Assembly: GCA_002351725.1 (NCBI GenBank)
Contig: DEHD01000026.1
Span: 5,458-41,380 of the forward strand
Reading direction: 5' to 3'
Length of the DNA: 35,923 nucleotides
From: Prevotella sp. UBA2809
GTDB lineage: Bacteria; Bacteroidota; Bacteroidia; Bacteroidales; Bacteroidaceae
The notes below the pieces were generated by a model, which was not told the DNA's origin, did not search any database, and worked only from the letters and a program-made list of their open reading frames with translations. Position 1 is the stretch's first letter, and each line of letters begins with the position of its first letter. Of this stretch, positions 15,208 to 21,479 are shown piece after piece. Made by a program: the position numbers and the translations under genes.

Positions 15208-18186
15208 TTAAAATTCAACTTTCAAACCAATAGAGAATGACTTGCAGAGTGGATAGGTACCCCAGTCGAGCCCCTGAACAGCACCACTGTTACCATTCTG
15301 GTTAACCTCTGGGTCCATGCCCCTATACTTGGTAAGGGTGAGCAGGTTGGTTGCCGACATGTATGGCTGCAGCTTGGTGAGACCAATGCGCTTGATGATG
15401 TGGCGTGGAACGTCGTAAGAGAGCGATACATCCTTCAGACGAACATACGAACCATCCTCGAGGAAGTAGCTGGAATTGTGCATCTCGAAACCAGCCTTAG
15501 GCACATCGGTAATCTGACCAGGAACACGCCAGCGCTCAAGCACACGGGTGGTCTGGTTCTTACCATCGTACATACCCTCTGTCTCCATGCGGCCTACGTT
15601 ATACACATCGTTGCCATAACTACCCTGGATAAGTACACTAAGATTGAGACCTTTATATGAGAATGTGTTGGTTAAACCGAAAGTAAAATCGGGATTAGGA
15701 TCGCCAATGTATGTACGGTCAGAAGCTGAAACCATGCCATCGCCATTCACATCGCGATACATCAGCTCACCTGTCTCTGGGTCAACACCATCGCTGATAT
15801 AACCCCAGAATGAGCCGAGTGGACGACCTGGTGTGTTGCGAACCACAGCCTCCTTGATAAAGTCGGTGGTAGTAGCAGCATAATAGATCTGTGTGAGCTT
15901 CAGACTCTTCAGCTCGTTGCGGTTGAAAGAGATGTTGAAGTCGGTATTCCACTTGAAGTTCTTGCTGATGATGTTCTTTGAGCTGATGGTGAACTCGAAA
16001 CCTTTGTTCACGATTTCGCCACCATTGTATGGCAGAGAGTTGGCAGCAGCAGAACCTGTGGGCAGGGTGATCCACATCAGCATGTCGCTGGTCTTCTTGT
16101 AATAGTAGTCGGCATACATTGTCAAACGGTTGTTGAGCACGGTGATGTCGATACCCAAGTCGGTCTGAGTGGTTGTCTCCCAAGTGAGTTCAGGATTAGA
16201 GAGTGAGCTCTGGCTGCGGGTAGGTGTAGCATTGGCATCGTTGCCCTCGCCAAACCACTGGATGCGGTTGATGTTGTATGCTGCCAGATAGCTGTTGTTG
16301 CCCAGACCACTCTGGTTACCAGTCTGTCCCCAGCCACCACGAATCTTCAAGTCGTCAATCCACTTGATGTTCTTCATGAACTTCTCCTGGGTAACACGCC
16401 AAGCAGCCGAGAATGAAGGGAAGTAACCCCAGCGATGACCAGGAGCCAGCTTCGACGAACCATCGGCACGCATATTGGCTGTAAAGAGATAGGTGTCGTT
16501 GAGATTGTATGACAGACGTGCAAAGTACGACTGCATAGCCCAGTGACCAGCCCAAGAGCCGGTATCGGTCCACGAAATCTTGTTGGCACCGTTCAGTGTC
16601 TTGATGTCGTCGTTGGCATAGTTTGAACCATTAATCCAGTTGTTAGAACTCTTATCGGTAGTACCTGATGACCCCATCATCACGTCGATGCCATGAGCGC
16701 CAAAATTCTTCTTGAAGTTCAGGATATTATCGAATGTGAGAGTGGTGCGGATGCTGCGTGCATCGTAACCTGTACCCTTGGTATCACGTCCATACTGTGT
16801 CTCGTTAGGATCCAGGAAGTTCATGGTCTTTCCCTGGGTGCGCTCCATTGAGAGACAGGATGTAAGTGTGAGCTCTGGCAAGAAATAAACAGTAGCTTTA
16901 CCTGTGGCAATCAGCTTGTTGTAGTTAGAGCGATTGTCCTTGGTTCGAGCGATATTGTTCAGCGGACTGGTGATATTGACACCATAGAAGTTGTTGTTAT
17001 ACTGAGTTGGATTCTCAGGGTCCATGATGGGCGCATAGGTTGGAGTGTTGATGACCGACATGAGCACACCACCACGGTTAGCACCATTACCCGAGATGAT
17101 ACCACCACGATAGGTATAATCAGAATAGGTTACGCTGGCATTCAGACGGAGCCACTTGCGCAGATCGTTCTCAACAGCAGCACGGAAGTTGTAACGCTCA
17201 AAGTCGGTTTCCTTGATCACACCATTCTCGCGTGTGTAACCACCAGAGAGGTAGTAGCGCAGCTTGTCGTTACCATTGGTAATCTGCAACTGATAGTTCT
17301 GAACAGCACCAGTACGGAAGGTTTCTTTCTTCCAGTCGGTCTGATCTTCCAGACCCTCAGGCAACTTAACAAGACCTATCTCGTCCTGCAGTTCCTTATA
17401 CTCCCAGGCATTGAGCACTTTTGGGGTGTGGTTTACCTGCGAGAAAGAATAGTGAGCATTCAGACTTACCTTGGCAACACCCTGTTTGCCTTGCTTGGTG
17501 CCGATGATGATGACACCATTAGCAGCACGGCTACCATAAATAGCTGCACTTGAGGCATCTTTCAGAATCTGGATATCCTCGATATCATCAGCTGCCAGAA
17601 AGTCGATATCCTCGAAGGGCACGCCGTCGACTACATAGAGAGGGTTATTACTACCATTCAGAGAAGTGGTACCACGCACACGTACGGTAGGAGCACTACC
17701 TGGCTGACCATTGGCCTGCGAAATCTGCAAACCAGCAGCCTTTCCCTGCATACCCTGAGCAGCCGATACGATAGGACGGTTTTCAAGGTCCTTGGTCGAT
17801 ACGCTGCTTACAGCAGTTGTTACATCCTTACGCTTAACAGAGCCATAGCCGATGGCTACAACTTCGTCGAGCAGGTTGTTGTCTTCTTTCAGCACTACCT
17901 TCATCTGGGCGGCAGCCTTTGCAGTCTGACTGACATAACCAATGTAGCTGAACTGCAGCGTAGCACCTTTCTCCACCTGGATGGTGAAACGGCCATCGAG
18001 ATCGGTAACTGCACCATTAGTGGTGCCTTTCTCAAAGACAGACGCTCCAATAACAGGATTGTTCTGTTCATCAAATACTTCTCCCGTGACTTTCAGCTTC
18101 TGGGCTGATGCCATCAATGGAAGAAGCATTGCAAATAAGACAAAGACTATTCGTCTCATTGCGATCAGGTTTTTTCTTTTCTTCAT
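15208..18186 (-). CDS. SusC-like TonB-dependent outer-membrane transporter (second PUL)
   Basis: About 992 residues from the ATG at 18186, which gives a normal signal peptide (MKKRKN... to MASAQ). An upstream in-frame ATG at 18207 adds seven charged residues and is less likely. Next come the regulatory-like domain (LKVTGEVFDEQNNPVIGASV), the SusC box DEVVAIGYGSVKRKDVTT, the plug with NNPLYVVDGVPF and IYGSRAANGVIIIGT, and a barrel ending in FSIGLKVEF. It imports oligosaccharides across the outer membrane together with the SusD encoded downstream. It is the first gene of a four-gene operon, divergent from the regulator at 18632, the usual arrangement of a PUL and its sensor. Confidence 0.95.
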   Translation of the reverse strand: MKKRKNLIAMRRIVFVLFAMLLPLMASAQKLKVTGEVFDEQNNPVIGASVFEKGTTNGAVTDLDGRFTIQVEKGATLQFSYIGYVSQTAKAAAQMKVVLKEDNNLLDEVVAIGYGSVKRKDVTTAVSSVSTKDLENRPIVSAAQGMQGKAAGLQISQANGQPGSAPTVRVRGTTSLNGSNNPLYVVDGVPFEDIDFLAADDIEDIQILKDASSAAIYGSRAANGVIIIGTKQGKQGVAKVSLNAHYSFSQVNHTPKVLNAWEYKELQDEIGLVKLPEGLEDQTDWKKETFRTGAVQNYQLQITNGNDKLRYYLSGGYTRENGVIKETDFERYNFRAAVENDLRKWLRLNASVTYSDYTYRGGIISGNGANRGGVLMSVINTPTYAPIMDPENPTQYNNNFYGVNITSPLNNIARTKDNRSNYNKLIATGKATVYFLPELTLTSCLSMERTQGKTMNFLDPNETQYGRDTKGTGYDARSIRTTLTFDNILNFKKNFGAHGIDVMMGSSGTTDKSSNNWINGSNYANDDIKTLNGANKISWTDTGSWAGHWAMQSYFARLSYNLNDTYLFTANMRADGSSKLAPGHRWGYFPSFSAAWRVTQEKFMKNIKWIDDLKIRGGWGQTGNQSGLGNNSYLAAYNINRIQWFGEGNDANATPTRSQSSLSNPELTWETTTQTDLGIDITVLNNRLTMYADYYYKKTSDMLMWITLPTGSAAANSLPYNGGEIVNKGFEFTISSKNIISKNFKWNTDFNISFNRNELKSLKLTQIYYAATTTDFIKEAVVRNTPGRPLGSFWGYISDGVDPETGELMYRDVNGDGMVSASDRTYIGDPNPDFTFGLTNTFSYKGLNLSVLIQGSYGNDVYNVGRMETEGMYDGKNQTTRVLERWRVPGQITDVPKAGFEMHNSSYFLEDGSYVRLKDVSLSYDVPRHIIKRIGLTKLQPYMSATNLLTLTKYRGMDPEVNQNGNSGAVQGLDWGTYPLCKSFSIGLKVEF

Positions 18187-18378
18187 AAATTCTTTTTTAT
18201 CAGACATTATTTAATTAAAAGTTTTCTTTTCCTTTTTATTTTTCCTTTCAACAATCTATATTACCTTATTAAATTAATGCCTACCGATTACAAGGTTAAT
18301 AACATTATCAACTAACTATCCATTACTACATCTCTAACCAATTAACTATATGAAAAAACTTCTCCAAGTTTACGGTTG

Positions 18379-18386
18379 CAAAATTA
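18379..18386 (-). promoter_or_regulatory. -7 promoter element for the second susC operon
   Basis: The minus strand reads TAATTTTG, a perfect TAnnTTTG match. The -33 region has no TTTG, as expected for a regulator-dependent PUL promoter. A poorer alternative, TAACCTTG, lies nearer the gene at 18291-18298. Confidence 0.55.
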
Positions 18387-18595
18387 CGGCAATAAGTGAT
18401 ACTATGCCATGTCATCAAGATGAAAATATGGACATATTCAGGGCTGTAAAATTATCATCTCACTGATTATTAGAAAGTTAGCTAAATCCGCCACCATCAA
18501 TTAATATGGATAGTATCAAGATAAAATATGATGATTTCTATACATAAAAATGACTAAAAAACAAATAAATATAGTGTTCTTTACGAAAGAATGAT

Positions 18596-18603
18596 TATCT
18601 TTG
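18596..18603 (+). promoter_or_regulatory. -7 promoter element for the regulator gene
   Basis: TATCTTTG is a perfect TAnnTTTG element ending 28 nt before the regulator ATG. The -33 position shows only GTGTT. The transcript would start near 18610. Confidence 0.6.
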
Positions 18604-18631
18604 CAACCGCAAACAACAATGATAACTAAAA

Positions 18632-20287
18632 ATGGTACGATTCATATTCTTAATAGTAGTTTTGGGCTTTAGCTGCACCGTTTCTGCTGCTGAGAAGCCA
18701 GACTTTGACTCGCTGTATCATCAACTAGACAAAGCCATCGAACAACTTGACGACCGTTTGGCCGAACGCCAGGAACAGATAAACTCATTAAAGACACAAT
18801 ACGCCAAAGCCCACGACCCCATGAGGCGTTACTTGCTTGCCGAGGATCTGTTTGATGCGTATCGCAAACTGAAAAACGATTCGGCTTTGGCTTATGGCAA
18901 TCTGTGTATCAGACTGGCAGACAAAATGGGGCGTGCCGACCTGAAAACAGAAAGCTATATCCGTTTGGCTCAGCAGTATGTAGAGAGCGGTGCCTATGGT
19001 GAAGCAGAAAAGTATTTCGAACTGGTGGATGCAGAGCAACTGAGGGCAGACGATGTAAAAGCAGCCTATTTCGACGGATTGAATCATCTGTATGGCGAGT
19101 TGGCATTCTACAGCAGCGATGCTGATTTTAAGCAGCAGTCATATAAGCGCTCTGATGCTTATCGCGATTCTATTATTAATATGGCTGATACCACCTCTAT
19201 CCTTTGGCTATCGAAAAAGGTATCGCTACTGTTTACACGCAACCAGTTTGAAGAAGCTATGCACTACAGCGATATCTGGAAGACGAAGGTAGAGCCAGAA
19301 ACACCCGACTATGCCTATATGGCCTATATCCGCTCTGAAATCTATCGACGTTTAGGTAATAGCGATATGGAACGTTATTGGCTGGCTTCATCGGCCAACA
19401 GCGACCTGCGATGCGGCATTATGGACCAGGCATCGCTATGGATGCTGGCAGGAAAACTGAGTTCTGAGGGCGATTTGGAACGCGCCTATCGCTATGTGGA
19501 GTGCTCGTGGCGATGCGCCACCATGTTCAATGCCCATCTGCGCAGTTGGCAGATATCGCCTGTGCTCACGGTGATTAATGATAATTACAAGAACCAGTTG
19601 CGAAACACCAACCACCTGTTGCGAGTCTTGGTGGGAGCCGTTAGTTTCCTGGCGTTGGTTCTGTTTGGCTTGTATATTTATGTACGACGTAAGCGTCGCC
19701 AGTTGGCTGCAGCCCGTAATGAGTTGAAAGAGGCCAACCTGGAATTGGTTTCACTCAACGAACAGCTATCCGACAAGAATCAGAAGCTACAAACTACCAA
19801 CATCCTGCTTTCGGATGCCAATCGTGTAAAGGATGAGTATATCGGTAAGTTCCTGAGTATCTGCTCCGATTACATCGATAAACTCGACAACTACCGTATC
19901 AAAGTACATCGCAAACTCAAAGCAAACCAGTATTCCGACCTTTTGCGTATGACGGGGTCTGAACAATTAAAGGAAGACGAGTTGAAGGAGCTGTTCGACA
20001 ACTTCGATGCAGTGTTCCTGCGCCTGTTCCCTACATTTATTGAAGAGTTCAACAGCTTGCTCAGACCTGAGGAGCATATCGTACCTTCGAGCAAGAGCCG
20101 ACTGAATACCGATTTGCGCATATTTGCCCTTATCCGACTGGGTATCGACGAGAGTTCAAAGATAGCCGAGTTCCTCCACTACTCGCCTAACAGCATCTAC
20201 GCCTATCGCGCCCGCATCAAAAACAAAGCCGCCGGCAACCGCGACGACTTTGAGCAAAGAGTAAAGGAGATAGGCATCCAAGGATAG
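18632..20287 (+). CDS. Membrane-spanning TPR sensor with C-terminal HTH (DUF6377/SusR-like PUL regulator)
   Basis: 551 residues. A signal peptide (MVRFIFLIVV... to VSAAE) leads into a periplasmic alpha-helical TPR-like sensor of about 300 residues (LAQQYVESGAYGEAEKYFELV and similar pairs). One transmembrane helix follows at about residues 328-348 (LVGAVSFLALVLFGLYIYV) with a basic stop-transfer KRRQ. Next are a coiled coil (ELKEANLELVSLNEQLSDKN) and a cytoplasmic domain ending in an HTH-like stretch, DESSKIAEFLHYSPNSIYAY. This is the DUF6377 architecture, related to SusR: it senses glycan in the periplasm and activates the neighbouring PUL. Divergence from the second susC makes that operon its likely target. 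Its first in-transcript ATG may be an out-of-frame one at 18619. Confidence 0.85.
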   Translation: MVRFIFLIVVLGFSCTVSAAEKPDFDSLYHQLDKAIEQLDDRLAERQEQINSLKTQYAKAHDPMRRYLLAEDLFDAYRKLKNDSALAYGNLCIRLADKMGRADLKTESYIRLAQQYVESGAYGEAEKYFELVDAEQLRADDVKAAYFDGLNHLYGELAFYSSDADFKQQSYKRSDAYRDSIINMADTTSILWLSKKVSLLFTRNQFEEAMHYSDIWKTKVEPETPDYAYMAYIRSEIYRRLGNSDMERYWLASSANSDLRCGIMDQASLWMLAGKLSSEGDLERAYRYVECSWRCATMFNAHLRSWQISPVLTVINDNYKNQLRNTNHLLRVLVGAVSFLALVLFGLYIYVRRKRRQLAAARNELKEANLELVSLNEQLSDKNQKLQTTNILLSDANRVKDEYIGKFLSICSDYIDKLDNYRIKVHRKLKANQYSDLLRMTGSEQLKEDELKELFDNFDAVFLRLFPTFIEEFNSLLRPEEHIVPSSKSRLNTDLRIFALIRLGIDESSKIAEFLHYSPNSIYAYRARIKNKAAGNRDDFEQRVKEIGIQG

Positions 20288-20349
20288 TTACGAAAATCCC
20301 ATGAAATGTGCAAGTGATTTATTTGGAAATTTTATCTTCAAAAATGGTT

Positions 20350-20416
20350 TAAGCCGTCACTTTGTTAGTTAAGTTGCTGATAATTAGATAGTTAACCGGT
20401 GACGGCTTACCTTTTT
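20350..20416 (+). terminator. Possible terminator of the regulator transcript
   Basis: TAAGCCGTCAC (20350-20360) and GTGACGGCTTA (20399-20409) form an 11-bp perfect stem, followed by CCTTTTT. The loop is long (38 nt), so termination is uncertain; the arms also belong to the GCCGTCAC repeat family. Confidence 0.4.
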
Positions 20417-20688
20417 AGCCGTCACCTTGCCGTCACTTTTTGGGGCTTTTTATCACAATGTCCGAATATTTCAAAATCATTTAAATAGCAGTTTCAGCAT
20501 GTTTAACATAGTGGAACTATCAGTTCCATGTGAAGGAACTGTTAGTTCCGCCCGATGGAACTGTCAGTTCCACTTCGCGTTACTATTTGCGAACTTATTG
20601 ATAATCAGCGCAATATATCATTATTTAAGCCAATTATAGTATAAATAACGATGATAATGACGGTAAAGTGACGACAAAGTGACGGCTT
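20351..20688. repeat. 338-bp segment bounded by 15-bp perfect inverted repeats
   Basis: AAGCCGTCACTTTGT at 20351-20365 has its exact reverse complement at 20674-20688. Internal copies of the same core lie at 20418-20428 and 20429-20439 (11-nt tandem units GCCGTCACCTT, GCCGTCACTTT), at 20399-20406 inverted, and at 20665-20686 as two inverted 11-nt tandem units (AAAGTGACGAC, AAAGTGACGGC). No coding sequence lies inside. It could be a small non-autonomous element or the remnant of a replication or recombination site. Confidence 0.7.
20512..20572. repeat. Three 17-bp dyads at exact 22-nt period
   Basis: TGGAACTATCAGTTCCA (20512-20528), GGAACTGTTAGTTCC (20535-20549) and TGGAACTGTCAGTTCCA (20556-20572). 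Each is GGAAC-N5-GTTCC, and the units start 22 nt apart (two helical turns). The 7-nt sequences between the GTTCC and GGAAC arms are unrelated. It could be a tandem operator or iteron, or a chain of small RNA hairpins. Confidence 0.9.
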
Positions 20689-20715
20689 TAGCTATTTTTA
20701 AACAATTTGATTTTG

Positions 20716-20741
20716 AAAAAATGTCTTATATCACATTTTTT
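20716..20741 (-). terminator. Hairpin at the end of queC
   Basis: AAAAAATGT (20716-20724) and ACATTTTTT (20733-20741) are perfect 9-bp arms around an 8-nt loop, overlapping the queC stop codon. On the minus strand the right arm provides the T run. It is weak and A/T-rich but well placed. Confidence 0.5.
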
Positions 20742-21399
20742 ACATAAACTCGTATTCTGTTGGATCATCAATTCCTGCTGCGGCCAGGGCTTCTTTGCGC
20801 TCTACACAGGTGCCGCACTTGCCGCAATGCTTGTCTCCACCTCGATAGCACGACCAAGTCTCTGCGTAGTTCAGGCCTAATTCCTTGCCTCGTGCTGCAA
20901 TTTCAGCTTTGGTCATGTTGCAGTACGGCGAGAGCAGTCGCACACCGTTATATGTTCCTGCATGAGCAGCATTATCGAAAGCCTCAACAAACTCTGGTCG
21001 ACAATCGGGATAGATGGTGTGATCGCCTCCATGATTGGCCATCATAACGTATTGCAGATTGTTTGACTCTGCCATTCCTGTGGCTACAGCCAGCATGATG
21101 CCATTGCGGAAGGGAACAACAGTAGACTTCATGTTCTCATCAGCATAATGCCCCTCTGGGATAGCATCATCGCCAGAAAGAAGAGAACTGCGGAAATACT
21201 GTCCCATAAACTCGAGTGGGATAACCAAGTGCTTTATGCCCAATCGCTCGCAATGCATGCGGGCAAAGGGTATCTCCTTGGCATTATGATTGCTGCCATA
21301 ATCAAACGAAATGGCAAGAGCAATGCGGTCCTTATAGTCGTATAATAAGGTGGTTGAGTCTAGTCCACCGCTTAGAATCAAAATACAGTCCTTCATCAT
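20740..21399 (-). CDS. queC: 7-cyano-7-deazaguanine synthase
   Basis: 219 residues from the ATG at 21399. The PP-loop ATPase motif SGGLDST lies at about residues 9-15, followed by SFDYGSNH, PFRNG and VMMANHGGDHTIYPDCRPEF. A zinc site of four cysteines (WSCYRG, then HCGKCGTC) lies near the C-terminus. The enzyme converts 7-carboxy-7-deazaguanine to preQ0 with ATP and ammonia in the queuosine pathway, in the cytoplasm. A longer reading from 21438 would begin upstream of the TATCTTTG promoter element at 21424-21417, so the shorter start (21399, or the adjacent ATG at 21396) is right. No other queuosine gene is next to it; it stands alone between glycan genes. Confidence 0.95.
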   Translation of the reverse strand: MMKDCILILSGGLDSTTLLYDYKDRIALAISFDYGSNHNAKEIPFARMHCERLGIKHLVIPLEFMGQYFRSSLLSGDDAIPEGHYADENMKSTVVPFRNGIMLAVATGMAESNNLQYVMMANHGGDHTIYPDCRPEFVEAFDNAAHAGTYNGVRLLSPYCNMTKAEIAARGKELGLNYAETWSCYRGGDKHCGKCGTCVERKEALAAAGIDDPTEYEFM

Positions 21400-21416
21400 A
21401 TTTCTAACTTTGGGTG

Positions 21417-21424
21417 CAAAGATA
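21417..21424 (-). promoter_or_regulatory. -7 promoter element of queC
   Basis: The minus strand reads TATCTTTG, 17 nt before the queC ATG. This excludes the upstream ATG at 21438 as the start. TTTG lies 23 nt upstream (21448-21451), slightly further than the consensus spacing. Confidence 0.65.
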
Positions 21425-21467
21425 ATAAAAAAAGCCATGAATTAAGACAAATACGCAAAAAAAAATG

Positions 21468-21475
21468 TATCTTTG
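21468..21475 (+). promoter_or_regulatory. -7 promoter element of the GH92 operon
   Basis: TATCTTTG ends only four bases before the ATG at 21480. With the normal geometry transcription would start at or within a few bases of that ATG. No TTTG is seen at the consensus -33 position. Confidence 0.5.
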
Positions 21476-21479
21476 CAGC

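Larger units (their letters stand above)
18208..18631. other. Intergenic region between susC and the regulator, with long leader
   Basis: 424 nt of A/T-rich DNA without a convincing gene. It holds the -7 elements of both divergent transcripts (18379-18386 minus, 18596-18603 plus). The predicted susC leader is about 185 nt and pyrimidine-rich on the plus strand, with no hairpin that I can support. A 38-codon plus-strand ORF at 18350-18466 looks random. Confidence 0.7.
20288..20739. other. Repeat-rich gap between convergent regulator and queC genes
   Basis: 452 nt with no credible gene. It contains several GCCGTCAC/GTGACGGC copies in both orientations, 11-nt tandem units, a 338-bp segment closed by 15-bp inverted repeats, three 17-bp dyads at 22-nt spacing, and a hairpin at the queC end. 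Each is listed separately. Confidence 0.9.

Noticed and set aside
18350..18466. 38-codon plus-strand ORF in the susC-regulator gap
   Set aside because: It lies antisense to the predicted susC leader and promoter, with no sign of selection.
20512..20572. Possible mini CRISPR array
   Set aside because: Repeats are 15-17 bp with about 5-7-nt spacers, far too short, and no cas genes are present.
20427..20639. 70-codon plus-strand ORF in the repeat-rich gap
   Set aside because: It runs through the palindromic repeats, has an odd composition, and has no promoter or recognisable motif.
21400..21438. Longer N-terminus for queC (13 extra residues)
   Set aside because: The extra codons contain and precede the TATCTTTG promoter element, so they would not be transcribed from it; QueC proteins normally begin just before the SGGLDST loop.
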